Shown piece after piece: positions 8,151 to 15,950 of a stretch of 48,830 bases of DNA. How positions within the stretch are numbered: the first letter of the stretch is position 1; the number at the start of each line of letters is the position of its first letter. The position numbers and the translations under genes are program-made. Below the pieces are notes generated by a model, which worked only from the letters and a program-made list of their open reading frames with translations, was not told the origin of the DNA and ran no database searches. The stretch is from an uncultured Clostridia bacterium (lineage in GTDB: Bacteria; Bacillota; Clostridia; TANB77; CAG-508): NCBI GenBank assembly GCA_948530865.1, contig CAOTKV010000014.1:1-48830 (forward strand). The letters are read 5' to 3'.

Positions 8151-8177
8151 GATAATTCAATAAAAGCATTGAAAACA

Positions 8178-8206
8178 TTGATTTTACTAAGATTTTATAG
8201 TATAAT
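8178..8206 (+). promoter_or_regulatory. promoter of the RelA/SpoT homologue
   Basis: TTGATT (8178-8183), 17 bp, TATAAT (8201-8206). The in-frame ATG at 8169 lies upstream of this -10 box, so the protein must start later, at 8247. It is back-to-back with the U32 promoter, with 27 bp between the two -35 boxes. Confidence 0.8.
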
Positions 8207-8246
8207 AGTACTTGAATTATGTATTTTCATAATAGAGGTGATATTA

Positions 8247-9716
8247 ATGCAAACAGATAAAAGATTTTGGGAAACCTCAGAAGTAGATTTAAACCTTAGA
8301 CACTACTCTGGTCACCCATCTGACGCAATAAAATTAGTAAAAAGAAATATAGAAAAATATTTAAGAAAACCTGGTGTTCCTCAAAAAGATCGCGAGGTTT
8401 ATTCTGCTATGTATCATGCTTTAGATTACTATAAAAGCATTCTATATTCCTCTGCCTCAGATTTTTCAACAGGTCCTACTTTTTTAAATCATTCATTAAT
8501 AAATATGAAAAAAGATTATGACTTTCTAGCACAAAAATATAATTCAGAAGATCCAACAGAATTACCTGTCATAACAATGAATGGAAGAATAAAATCTCCA
8601 ATAAGTGCTGTTGAAAAAATTAAAGATAAAATTGAAGAATACCTTGAAAGAGGAACTGATTTAAAATATTTAAATGAGAGTTTAAGAGATTTTATGGGAG
8701 TAAGAATTATTGTAAATCCTCCACAAGATGTACAAAATTTAGGAAAATCTTCTGAATTAAAATTATTACAAAATGTTTTAGAAGATTTACTACAATTTCA
8801 TGGAGTACAAGATAAAACTGTAGAAGATGTTTACAAATTTATTCCTGTAAATACAAAAAATAATCCAGATAAATTAGAAAGAATGCAAAAAGATGGAAAA
8901 CCTGATTTTTTACCTAATTATTTAATACCTATTGTCAAAAATTATGTTGATCATCCAAAGAAAAGTGGTTATAGTAGTTATCATGTTTGTGCAACACCAG
9001 AATATTCTTCAGAAGTAAAAAGAGCTATTTATCCACCTTATATAATTCCACCTGTAAAAACAGAATATTCATTTGAATATCAAATAAGAACTAGAAAGAT
9101 GGATGAAGAAGCTGAACATGGCACATACTGTCATGATTATTATAAAAAAGTAGGAAATTATCATAGATTATCAATACCATTTTATATTGAATTAAATAAA
9201 GAACAAAATAGATTTAAATCATTAAACTTAGAAGAATCTTGTCAAAAACATTTTGGATATGTTCCATTTTTGAGAATATACAATCCTACTGGAGAATATT
9301 TAAGAGATATTTCATTAATAGATTTTAGAGATTTATTTACAAGTTCAGAAAGAGATGCAATTATTGATGGTAAAAAAAGAATTTACTATTATCCAGAATA
9401 TGGCGGATTTGAAGTTTCTAAAGAACCAAATCAATTAATGGTTGCAGATAATTTTATTACACCAATTTTCTTAACTAAAGATGATATAGATAAACTAAAT
9501 CATTCAGAAATTGAATATGAATCATTATTAGAAAATTCTCATGCAACAGATTCAATATTAATTACTGGAGAAAATTCTGAATATACTGTAAAACCACAAG
9601 TTGAAGTTTATTTTGTTGAAACCGCTGAAGATAGAGAAAAAGCAGCAAAAGAACATCCAGATAATACACCAAAAACGCACATACTACCAGTTGATTTAGA
9701 TGAAGATGCTCGTTAA
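8247..9716 (+). CDS. RelA/SpoT-domain nucleotidyltransferase, probable (p)ppGpp synthetase
   Basis: A 489-residue protein with a RelA/SpoT synthetase domain. GRIKSPISA (about 109-117) matches the ATP-binding basic loop. LRDFMGVRI (about 145-153) carries the metal-binding Asp in RDxxGxR, KKSGYSSYH (about 236-244) the substrate loop, and EYQIRTRKMDEEAEHG (about 276-291) the catalytic Glu. No HD hydrolase, TGS or ACT domain is seen, so it is not a full-length Rel. It is much longer than small alarmone synthetases (about 200-260 residues), with about 190 extra C-terminal residues of unknown fold and about 100 N-terminal residues. ATG 8247 follows GAGGTGAT. It may make alarmones (or pyrophosphorylate another substrate) under its own promoter. 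Confidence 0.8.
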   Translation: MQTDKRFWETSEVDLNLRHYSGHPSDAIKLVKRNIEKYLRKPGVPQKDREVYSAMYHALDYYKSILYSSASDFSTGPTFLNHSLINMKKDYDFLAQKYNSEDPTELPVITMNGRIKSPISAVEKIKDKIEEYLERGTDLKYLNESLRDFMGVRIIVNPPQDVQNLGKSSELKLLQNVLEDLLQFHGVQDKTVEDVYKFIPVNTKNNPDKLERMQKDGKPDFLPNYLIPIVKNYVDHPKKSGYSSYHVCATPEYSSEVKRAIYPPYIIPPVKTEYSFEYQIRTRKMDEEAEHGTYCHDYYKKVGNYHRLSIPFYIELNKEQNRFKSLNLEESCQKHFGYVPFLRIYNPTGEYLRDISLIDFRDLFTSSERDAIIDGKKRIYYYPEYGGFEVSKEPNQLMVADNFITPIFLTKDDIDKLNHSEIEYESLLENSHATDSILITGENSEYTVKPQVEVYFVETAEDREKAAKEHPDNTPKTHILPVDLDEDAR

Positions 9717-9722
9717 TATAAT

Positions 9723-9757
9723 AAAAGAAATGCTAAAAAACAGCATTTCTTTTTATT
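9723..9757 (+). terminator. terminator after the RelA/SpoT homologue
   Basis: AAAAGAAATGCT and AGCATTTCTTTT flank a 7-nt loop, followed by TATTTT. It probably also ends the convergent transcript that stops at 9759. Confidence 0.85.
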
Positions 9758-9758
9758 T

Positions 9759-10091
9759 TCATTCTATTTGATTTTCCAAATACTTTTTTCCTTCTTTTTC
9801 ATCTAAAATCTTTAAATTAATATTTTCTTTTTCTAATTCCCTTAAAATAGATAGTGTTTCATCAGTAGAATTCAAATCTATAACAACTAAATTATTATAA
9901 AAATTCCTTCCCATAGAAATTTCTCTTACGTAGTTTTCAATCCCTTCTTCTGCATTTTTTACTGTCATTATTAATTTTACATTTTCTTCAATTTTTCTAT
10001 ATGTACTTTTTCGTGTTATTTCTTGTATCATAACTAATATTCCATATATAGCAAAACACCAAATAAAGCCATACACAATAATTTCCAGCAT
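9759..10091 (-). CDS. small membrane protein with a glycosyltransferase-2-like segment
   Basis: A 110-residue protein with one hydrophobic N-terminal segment (about 3-23), a basic stretch, and a segment reading VVIDLNSTDETLSILRELE (about 69-87). This resembles the first beta-alpha-beta of GT-A glycosyltransferases (V-D-x-x-S-T-D-E-T-L), but no DxD and no rest of the domain follow. It may be a short conserved family or a remnant. ATG 10091 follows GGGAGG. It is the last gene of the 12056-9759 operon. Function unknown. Confidence 0.65.
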   Translation of the reverse strand: MLEIIVYGFIWCFAIYGILVMIQEITRKSTYRKIEENVKLIMTVKNAEEGIENYVREISMGRNFYNNLVVIDLNSTDETLSILRELEKENINLKILDEKEGKKYLENQIE

Positions 10092-10138
10092 ATTATATCC
10101 TCCCTTTTGTATAATTATGCTATATATTATGTTTATTA

Positions 10139-10360
10139 TTAATTATTTGATACAAGATTTAAATATATATAATCTATTTTTTCTGAAGATATTCCTATAT
10201 CTTTTAAAATCATATAAGCATCTTCTTTATCTAATTTCTGAAAACACTTTTCATCTTCTAATATATTTTTTATAATAATATTCCTTTGAGCATTTTTTCC
10301 TATACTCTCTAAATATTTAATCATAGATTCATTCATCAGTCTTATTTCTTTTAATTCCAT
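10139..10360 (-). CDS. small hypothetical protein
   Basis: A 73-residue charged, probably helical protein without recognised motifs. ATG 10360 is preferred over the upstream in-frame ATG at 10405 because GGAAGGA, overlapping the end of the preceding gene, sits just before it; the stop of that gene (10362) and this start are one base apart, so translation is probably coupled. Function unknown. Confidence 0.6.
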   Translation of the reverse strand: MELKEIRLMNESMIKYLESIGKNAQRNIIIKNILEDEKCFQKLDKEDAYMILKDIGISSEKIDYIYLNLVSNN

Positions 10361-10361
10361 T

Positions 10362-12056
10362 CTATCTTCCTTCCTCATCAATCTTTGGTAATGTATGTTT
10401 ATCATCTTCGTAAATAAATTCTCCTGAATTTAATTTTTTAATAACTTCTCCAGCAGTATGAACTGATACATCTAGTTTTTCTGTATCTATTGAATATACA
10501 GTACTACCTGTTTGCATATTTTCTATTTTAGGAGTTATTAATAATATTCTTTTATATTGCTCTTTTCCTGCTATTTCTTTCTTTTTTCCAACAAAAGCTT
10601 TTTTTAATTCCTCTCCAAAAAAACCTGTTTTATAATATAAATTCAATGTTTGCATAGCTTCATTTCCAAAAATATTATTTTCTTTCATTACTTCTGTAAA
10701 TGCCTCAATTTTCTTTTGAAGATTATTTGGAATATCTTCCTTAGGTAATGATTTTAATTGTTCAACATATTCATTTATCCCTATTTGTTCTTTACCATAA
10801 ACCTTAGGATATACCTTATCAAGAGCTTTTTCAATTAATCCTTCTCTATCTGAAATAATTTCAATTCCTTCAAATTTAATTCCATGTTTTGCTTTCATTA
10901 AATCATTTGTTGAATTAGATTTTGAATTTATTGCCTCTACAGTTGCTGAAACTTTATCAGTATAAAAACCAGCCAAGAAATGCCCTTGATTTATTCCTTT
11001 TGAAATTATTACAGCTTCTATATCTCCTTCTAGATCATTTATCATTTTCGAAAAAACTCGTGAAAAGTCCCAACAAGTAATTTTAGCATTTGGAATTATT
11101 GATTCTAAATTCTCTTTACAAAATTCAAAATCATATTTAGAAGTTTTAAGTTCATCTCTATAAAAATACCCATCATCATATTGTAACTCTTTACATAATG
11201 AACAATAAATATGCATTGCTTTTTCTTCTAAAGTACCATCTTCTGGAAATCCTTTATAGACTGCTGTTTTAAGTTCTGGGTTGATTGTCCATTTTGGTTC
11301 CTCATCTTGTCTAATTATACAATCTCCCACATAAGTTAATGAATTAAACCTTCTAAATTCGTACATTGGATTTACATATCTATCCATATTATATGTATCT
11401 AATATTTGGTTATATCTATCTACATATTCCTGTAGTTCTGGTATATAAAAATTATTATAAATTTCTTTACCATTCTTTAATTTTCCTTTGTTGTTTCTAT
11501 TTCCAAAAATATTTCCTAATTGTCTTAAATATTCCCCTAACTGTATTTCCTCATCATTTATTACAAATTCTTTTTTATTACTTTCAAAATCAAGAAATTT
11601 TTTTAAAGTATCATCATCAGTCAAAATTTGAAATACTTTATCTAATAATTCTTTATCTGTTTTTTCTGTTATTTTACTTTTCTTTAATGCATCTATATCT
11701 CTTGTTTTCAATAATCTTTTGATTCTTTCGTAACCTTTAGAATACTTTTCAAACTTTGGAAGTAATTCAGAAAATTGATATAAAATATCATGTACTGATG
11801 TTTTAGGAGCACCAAAATATGATCTTCCAACAAATTTATTATTCTCATATGTTGTCTCTAAACCTAATTGGGCTTCATTTTCAGGGCATTCACATGAATC
11901 AGTTGTATAATAAAAATAAATCTCTTCTAAACTTCCACCATCTCTAGGTGTTAACTTTTCTATACATTTATTAAAATCTTTATCACTTAAATTTAATATT
12001 GTAGCAATTCCATCTACAACTCTACCATTAATTTCTTTTTCTGTTATTATATTCAT
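10362..12056 (-). CDS. protein with a transglutaminase-like Cys-His core, function unknown
   Basis: A 564-residue soluble protein without signal peptide or membrane segment. Its middle resembles a transglutaminase-like/papain-like fold: a helix EEKAMHIYCSLCKELQYDD (277-295), Cys328 in TCWDFSRVFSKM at the start of the next helix, His359 in QGHFLAGF and a downstream ATVEAIN (Glu374/Asn377) that could complete a Cys-His-Glu/Asn triad. The N-terminal half (1-270) and C-terminal part (400-564) are not recognised. It is first in a three-gene operon from the promoter at 12105-12077. It could be a peptidase, amidase or toxin-like effector; only the fold hint is supported. Confidence 0.65.
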   Translation of the reverse strand: MNIITEKEINGRVVDGIATILNLSDKDFNKCIEKLTPRDGGSLEEIYFYYTTDSCECPENEAQLGLETTYENNKFVGRSYFGAPKTSVHDILYQFSELLPKFEKYSKGYERIKRLLKTRDIDALKKSKITEKTDKELLDKVFQILTDDDTLKKFLDFESNKKEFVINDEEIQLGEYLRQLGNIFGNRNNKGKLKNGKEIYNNFYIPELQEYVDRYNQILDTYNMDRYVNPMYEFRRFNSLTYVGDCIIRQDEEPKWTINPELKTAVYKGFPEDGTLEEKAMHIYCSLCKELQYDDGYFYRDELKTSKYDFEFCKENLESIIPNAKITCWDFSRVFSKMINDLEGDIEAVIISKGINQGHFLAGFYTDKVSATVEAINSKSNSTNDLMKAKHGIKFEGIEIISDREGLIEKALDKVYPKVYGKEQIGINEYVEQLKSLPKEDIPNNLQKKIEAFTEVMKENNIFGNEAMQTLNLYYKTGFFGEELKKAFVGKKKEIAGKEQYKRILLITPKIENMQTGSTVYSIDTEKLDVSVHTAGEVIKKLNSGEFIYEDDKHTLPKIDEEGR

Positions 12057-12076
12057 ATATTTCTCCTATAGATTAT

Positions 12077-12105
12077 ATATTAACATATAGTTTTTTCTTT
12101 TGCAA
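12077..12105 (-). promoter_or_regulatory. promoter of the 12056-9759 operon
   Basis: Minus strand TTGCAA (12105-12100), 17 bp, TAATAT (12082-12077). The -35 box abuts the edge of the palindromic repeat at 12106. Confidence 0.6.
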
Positions 12106-12176
12106 TGAAATATAGGGACGCTCGAAAAATTTCAGTATACATAAAAATGAAATTTTTCACCTGTCCCTATATTTCA
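12106..12176. repeat. palindromic dispersed repeat, copy 2
   Basis: A 71-bp near-perfect inverted repeat. TGAAATATAGGGAC (12106-12119) pairs with GTCCCTATATTTCA (12163-12176), and GAAAAATTTCA (12124-12134) with TGAAATTTTTC (12148-12158). A 4-nt internal mismatch (GCTC/ACCT) and a 13-nt loop separate them. Its minus-strand GAGCGTCCCTATATTTCATTG matches the core of the repeat at 1747-1794 almost base for base. It looks like a small MITE/REP-type element. Confidence 0.8.
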
Positions 12177-12185
12177 CTAACACAT

Positions 12186-12215
12186 AAAAAAAGAAGCCTT
12201 TCGGCTTGCTTTTTT
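12186..12215 (-). terminator. terminator of the ribosomal superoperon
   Basis: Minus strand AAGCC, a GAAA tetraloop and GGCTT, extended by AAAAAG and CTTTTTTT. It lies 10 bp after the rplQ stop codon. Confidence 0.9.
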
Positions 12216-12224
12216 ATTACTAAA

Positions 12225-12734
12225 TTATACTAACATTAAAATTGCTTGTTTGCTATTGTCACCTTTTCTTGGTTCCATTTTTAATATTCTAGTATATCCA
12301 CCAACTCTACCTTCATATTTTGGAGCTAGTTCATTGAATAATTTATCCATTAAGTCAACACCTTCAACTTTGTTAACTTTTTTCATTAATTTTCTTCTAG
12401 CATTTAATCTTGATGGCATATCTTTTTGTCTTTTTTCCATTTTTTCTTCTTTAACAACTTTAAGGTATTCTTTACCATTTTTGCTTGTTACTTTTTCTGT
12501 AACTTTTCTACCTTTTTCATCAAGTTTAGCTTTTACAACCTTAACTTCTACTTCTTCGTAGTTTTTATGTTCTTTAACAGCTAATGCAATTACACTATCA
12601 ACAATAGCTTTTACTTCTTTAGCTCTAGCTTCTGTTGTAACTAATTTACCATTTAATATTAAATCAGTTGTTTGTGTTTTAAGCATTGCTAATCTTTGAT
12701 CAGTTGGTTTTCCAAGTTTTCTTGTTCCTGCCAC
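12225..12734 (-). CDS. rplQ: 50S ribosomal protein L17 with internal insertion
   Basis: L17 lines the 50S subunit near the tunnel exit. The family start MAGTRKLGKPTDQR and the end LFNELAPKYEGRVGGYTRI are clear. GTG 12734 is chosen because GGAAGGTGG lies 8 nt before it; an in-frame GTG at 12746 lies within or too near that site. At 169 residues the protein is about 50 longer than the usual 115-120. A lysine/glutamate-rich insertion (about 57-108) lies between the RAKEVKAIVDSVIALA helix and the ARRKLMKKV helix. It is the last gene of the superoperon. Confidence 0.95.
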   Translation of the reverse strand: MAGTRKLGKPTDQRLAMLKTQTTDLILNGKLVTTEARAKEVKAIVDSVIALAVKEHKNYEEVEVKVVKAKLDEKGRKVTEKVTSKNGKEYLKVVKEEKMEKRQKDMPSRLNARRKLMKKVNKVEGVDLMDKLFNELAPKYEGRVGGYTRILKMEPRKGDNSKQAILMLV

Positions 12735-12760
12735 TTTACTTTCCACCTTCCTTAAAAATA

Positions 12761-13708
12761 TTATTCATCTTCTGATGTAAAGTTTAATCCTAAAGCAATC
12801 AATTTATTTGTAACTTCATCTAATGATTTCTTTCCAAGATTTCTAACTTTCATCATATCTTCTTGTGATTTATTTGTTAAATCTTCTACTGTAGCTATAC
12901 CTGCTCTCTTTAAGCAGTTATATGATCTAACTGAAAGCTCTAATTCCTCTATAGGCATTTCTAAAACTTTCTCTTTTTTAGATTCTTCTTTCTCTACCAT
13001 AACTTGAGTATTTCTAGCTGTTTCTGATAAGTCAATAAATAATTCTAAATGACCTGTCATAACTTTAGCAGCTAAACTCAAAGCTTCAAAAGGTTTTAAA
13101 CTACCGTCTGTCCAAACTTCAATTGTTAATTTATCATAATCTACCATTTGTCCAACTCTAGTATTTTCTACTGTATAGTTAACTTTCTTTACAGGAGTAA
13201 ATATTGAGTCTATTGGTAATACATCTATTGGATTATTGTCTTTTTTATTCTTTTCAGCAACATTGTAACCTCTACCTCTATTAACTGTCATTTCCATGTG
13301 AACATCACAATTGCTAGATGTTGTTGCTATATGTAGTTCTGGATTTAATATTTCAACTGTTCCATCTGTTACGATATCAGCAGCTGTAATTTCTCCAGCA
13401 CCTTTGTGATCTATTCTAATAATTTTTTCATCATTATCAAATACTTTTAGTCTAACACTTTTCAAATTAACAATTAACTCAGGAACATCTTCTACAATTC
13501 CTTGAACTGTAGAAAATTCATGTACTACGCCGTTTATTTTAACACTTGTTATAGCAGCCCCTGGCAATGATGATAATAAAATTCTTCTTAAAGAATTTCC
13601 TATTGTCATTCCATATCCACGCTCTAATGGTTCACATATGAATTTTGCATAATTCCTCTTATCGTCTGTCTCTATACATTCGATGTTTGGTTTTTCAAAT
13701 TCAATCAT
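12761..13708 (-). CDS. rpoA: DNA-directed RNA polymerase subunit alpha
   Basis: A 315-residue alpha subunit. The N-terminal assembly domain contains ERGYGMTIGNSLRRILLSS, and the C-terminal domain (about 245-315) contains the LELSVRSYNCLKRAGI and RNLGKKSLDEV helices that contact UP elements and activators. Length is normal. ATG 13708 follows AGGAGG. It lies between rpsD and rplQ as in other Firmicutes, with a small hairpin just before its ribosome binding site. Confidence 0.98.
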   Translation of the reverse strand: MIEFEKPNIECIETDDKRNYAKFICEPLERGYGMTIGNSLRRILLSSLPGAAITSVKINGVVHEFSTVQGIVEDVPELIVNLKSVRLKVFDNDEKIIRIDHKGAGEITAADIVTDGTVEILNPELHIATTSSNCDVHMEMTVNRGRGYNVAEKNKKDNNPIDVLPIDSIFTPVKKVNYTVENTRVGQMVDYDKLTIEVWTDGSLKPFEALSLAAKVMTGHLELFIDLSETARNTQVMVEKEESKKEKVLEMPIEELELSVRSYNCLKRAGIATVEDLTNKSQEDMMKVRNLGKKSLDEVTNKLIALGLNFTSEDE

Positions 13709-13721
13709 TCTTACCTCCTAT

Positions 13722-13737
13722 GGTTACAAACATAACC
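13722..13737 (-). promoter_or_regulatory. hairpin before the rpoA ribosome binding site
   Basis: Minus strand GGTTA (13737-13733) pairs with TAACC (13726-13722) and ends two bases before AGGAGG. The same gap has the palindrome TACGTACGTA near 13760. It is a possible translational control element, unproven. Confidence 0.35.
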
Positions 13738-13786
13738 TTATAAAATTTATATATATCCTACGTACGTATCCTAAGTATTCTAATTA

Positions 13787-14413
13787 TTATTTAGAGTATA
13801 ACTCAACGATTAAGTGTTCTTCAACTGGTAGATCGATTTCTTCTCTATTAACAACTCTAACAACTTTAGCACTTAAATTTTTGTTATCTAAATCTAACCA
13901 TTCAGGTATTGGTCTAGCACTACCAGCTTCAACATTAACTTTAATAACATTATTGTCTTTTCTGTTTTCTCTTATAGTAATAACATCTCCTGGTTTTACT
14001 AAATAAGAAGCTATATCTGTTTTAACACCGTTAACTTCAAAGTTACCATGTGTTACTAATTGTCTAGCTTGAGGTCTTGAAACACCAAAACCTAATCTAT
14101 ATACAACATTATCTAATCTGCTTTCTAATATTTGTAAAAGGTTTGTACCTGTAATACCTTTTTTATTAGAAGCCATATCAAAATATCTTCTAAATTGTTT
14201 TTCACCTACTCCGTAGAATGATTTTGTTTTTTGTTTTTCTCTTAATTGTGTACCGTATTCAGATAATTTTGTTCTTTTTTGTCCGTGTTGTCCTGGAGCA
14301 TAATTTCTTCTTGTTACACTACATTTATCAGAATAACATCTTGAACCTTTTAAGAACAATTTTTGTCCTTCTCTACGGCATATACGACATTGTTCGTCTT
14401 TATATCTTGCCAT
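13787..14413 (-). CDS. rpsD: 30S ribosomal protein S4 (zinc form)
   Basis: A primary 16S rRNA binder that nucleates the 30S body. The 208-residue product has four N-terminal cysteines (9, 12, 26, 31) in the C-x2-C form that binds zinc. The S4 RNA-binding domain is seen in SRLDNVVYRLGFGVSRPQARQLVTHG (quoted in part: RLDNVVYRLGF). ATG 14413 follows GAGGTG at a slightly long spacing. In several bacteria S4 also represses its own operon. Confidence 0.97.
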   Translation of the reverse strand: MARYKDEQCRICRREGQKLFLKGSRCYSDKCSVTRRNYAPGQHGQKRTKLSEYGTQLREKQKTKSFYGVGEKQFRRYFDMASNKKGITGTNLLQILESRLDNVVYRLGFGVSRPQARQLVTHGNFEVNGVKTDIASYLVKPGDVITIRENRKDNNVIKVNVEAGSARPIPEWLDLDNKNLSAKVVRVVNREEIDLPVEEHLIVELYSK

Positions 14414-14464
14414 TTGTTTAAATACACCTCTTTCTTAAATTTTTCTTTATATCAATCAATTCTT

Positions 14465-14866
14465 TTATACTCTTCTTCTTTTTGGTGGTCTACAACCATT
14501 ATGTGGTATTGGAGTAACATCTTTAATCATTGTTATATCCAATCCTGCAGTTTGTAATGATCTGATTGCAGCTTCACGACCAGCACCTGGTCCTTTAACA
14601 AAAACTTCAACAGTTTTTAATCCATGTTCCATTGCTACTTTAGCTGCAGTTTCTGCTGCTTGACCAGCTGCAAATGGTGTACTTTTTCTAGATCCTTTAA
14701 AACCAAGTTCTCCAGCACTAGCCCAAGAGATAACATTTCCTTGAGTATCTGTTATAGAAACGATTGTGTTATTAAAACTAGAATGGATATGAGCTGAACC
14801 TTTATCTATGTTTTTTCTTTCTCTTCTTCTGATACCTGTTTTCTTTACGTTACTAGCTTTAGCCAT
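14465..14866 (-). CDS. rpsK: 30S ribosomal protein S11
   Basis: A platform protein of the 30S subunit contacting mRNA near the E site. The 133 residues contain SSFNNTIVSITD, the GFKGSRKSTPFAAGQAA core, and the conserved end TPIPHNGCRPPKRRRV. ATG 14866 follows AGGAGG. It lies between rpsM and rpsD. Confidence 0.98.
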   Translation of the reverse strand: MAKASNVKKTGIRRRERKNIDKGSAHIHSSFNNTIVSITDTQGNVISWASAGELGFKGSRKSTPFAAGQAAETAAKVAMEHGLKTVEVFVKGPGAGREAAIRSLQTAGLDITMIKDVTPIPHNGCRPPKRRRV

Positions 14867-14890
14867 TTGGTATTTACCTCCTAATTAATT

Positions 14891-15256
14891 TTATTTTTTA
14901 CTCTTACTTACTAATTTTCTAGGACCTTTTCTTGTACGAGCATTAGTTTTTGTTCTTTGTCCTCTTACAGGTAGTCCTCTTCTATGTCTAATTCCACGAT
15001 AGCATCCTATTTCTGTTAATCTTTTTATATTTAAAGCTACTTCTCTTCTTAAGTCACCTTCTACTTTAAATCCTTCCATAGCTTTTCTAATTTTTGCTAC
15101 TTCATCATCTGTTAAATCTTTTACTCTAGTATCTGGGTTTACACCAGCTTCTTTTAGAATTTTTTGAGAACTAGGTAAACCAACACCATATATGTATGTT
15201 AATCCTATCTCTACTCTTTTTTCTCTAGGTAAATCAACTCCTGCTATACGAGCCAT
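14891..15256 (-). CDS. rpsM: 30S ribosomal protein S13
   Basis: A head protein of the 30S subunit that forms bridges to the 50S and contacts P-site tRNA. ATG 15256 (MARIAGVDLPREKR, 121 residues) is chosen over an upstream ATG at 15274 because GGAGGTG overlaps that codon and is well spaced (9 nt) from 15256. The basic tail with GQRTKTNARTRKGP is intact. The 206-bp gap upstream, after rpmJ, holds an RNA hairpin candidate. Confidence 0.97.
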   Translation of the reverse strand: MARIAGVDLPREKRVEIGLTYIYGVGLPSSQKILKEAGVNPDTRVKDLTDDEVAKIRKAMEGFKVEGDLRREVALNIKRLTEIGCYRGIRHRRGLPVRGQRTKTNARTRKGPRKLVSKSKK

Positions 15257-15383
15257 AAATTTTTGCACCTCCATAAATTTTCATCTTTACTTTGTTTTTA
15301 TTTGTTAGCTTGCCTTGATAATTAAACCTGAAATGTATTATATAAAATATAATAGTAATCTAATTATTTTTGGCATATATATA

Positions 15384-15434
15384 AACACAGTATGAATATC
15401 AGATTTTTCTGACAGCCGCTCCATAGACTGTGTT
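15384..15434 (-). promoter_or_regulatory. structured spacer between rpmJ and rpsM
   Basis: On the minus strand AACACAGT (15434-15427) pairs with ACTGTGTT (15391-15384). Inside lies a second hairpin, TCAGA/TCTGA (15412-15399) with a 4-nt loop. It lies in the mRNA before rpsM, the place where the E. coli alpha operon has its S4-binding leader. A regulatory role is inferred from position only; no homology to the E. coli site is claimed. Confidence 0.4.
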
Positions 15435-15462
15435 AATATCATAATTTGTTTGGATAAATTAA

Positions 15463-15576
15463 TTATCCTTGTCTTTGTTTATGCTTAGGGTTTTCGCATA
15501 TAACTCTAACAACGCCTTTTCTTTTGATGATTTTGCATTTTTCGCAAATTTTCTTAACTGATGGTCTTACTTTCAT
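15463..15576 (-). CDS. rpmJ: 50S ribosomal protein L36
   Basis: A 37-residue protein that reads MKVRPSVKKICEKCK and ends PKHKQRQG. The zinc ligands Cys11, Cys14, Cys27 and His32 are all present, the zinc-dependent L36 type. ATG 15576 follows GGAGGAAG. The gene sits 24 nt after infA, the usual place. Confidence 0.97.
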   Translation of the reverse strand: MKVRPSVKKICEKCKIIKRKGVVRVICENPKHKQRQG

Positions 15577-15600
15577 CTTTCTTCCTCCTAAAAAATATTA

Positions 15601-15819
15601 TTATTTTGCTCTCCAAGTAATTCTTCCTTTAGATAAATCATATGGTGATAACTCTAATTTTACTTTGTCACCTGGTAGAATTTTTATATAGTTCATTCTA
15701 AGCTTACCAGAAATGTGAGCTAAGACTTGATGACCATTTTCAAGCTCTACCTTAAAATTAGTATTTGGTAATGTTTCTACAACAACTCCCTCAACTTCGA
15801 TTACATCTTCTTTAGACAA
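15601..15819 (-). CDS. infA: translation initiation factor IF-1
   Basis: A 72-residue OB-fold protein that occupies the ribosomal A site during initiation. MSKEDVIEVEGVV, GHQVLAHISGKLR and ending KGRITWRAK match the family over the full length. The start codon is TTG at 15819, with GGGGG (15831-15827) 7 nt upstream. It has its own consensus promoter overlapping the end of map and a leader with small hairpins. Confidence 0.97.
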   Translation of the reverse strand: MSKEDVIEVEGVVVETLPNTNFKVELENGHQVLAHISGKLRMNYIKILPGDKVKLELSPYDLSKGRITWRAK

Positions 15820-15888
15820 ATTAAAACCCCCTTTACTTAGAACGCAAAGTAAGCCTTTATAGGCATTATTTTCGTATATTTATTACTT

Positions 15889-15907
15889 CTCAAGATTGAC
15901 TCTTGAG
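15889..15907 (-). promoter_or_regulatory. leader hairpin upstream of infA
   Basis: Perfect CTCAAGA/TCTTGAG arms with a 5-nt loop lie just downstream of the promoter at 15950-15922. A smaller hairpin GCCT/AGGC follows at 15853-15864. This describes the gap between map and infA. Confidence 0.5.
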
Positions 15908-15921
15908 CAATAATCTAGAAT

Positions 15922-15950
15922 ATTATATCGCATTTTTATAGCAATGTCAA
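15922..15950 (-). promoter_or_regulatory. internal consensus promoter for infA-rplQ
   Basis: Minus strand TTGACA (15950-15945), exactly 17 bp, TATAAT (15927-15922): both boxes match consensus perfectly. The -35 box lies in the last codons of map. It would let infA, rpmJ, rpsM, rpsK, rpsD, rpoA and rplQ be transcribed apart from the upstream operon. Confidence 0.85.

Noticed and set aside
8169..8246. Hydrophobic N-terminal extension of the RelA/SpoT homologue
   Set aside because: It lies across the promoter -10 box; the strong ribosome binding site points to ATG 8247.
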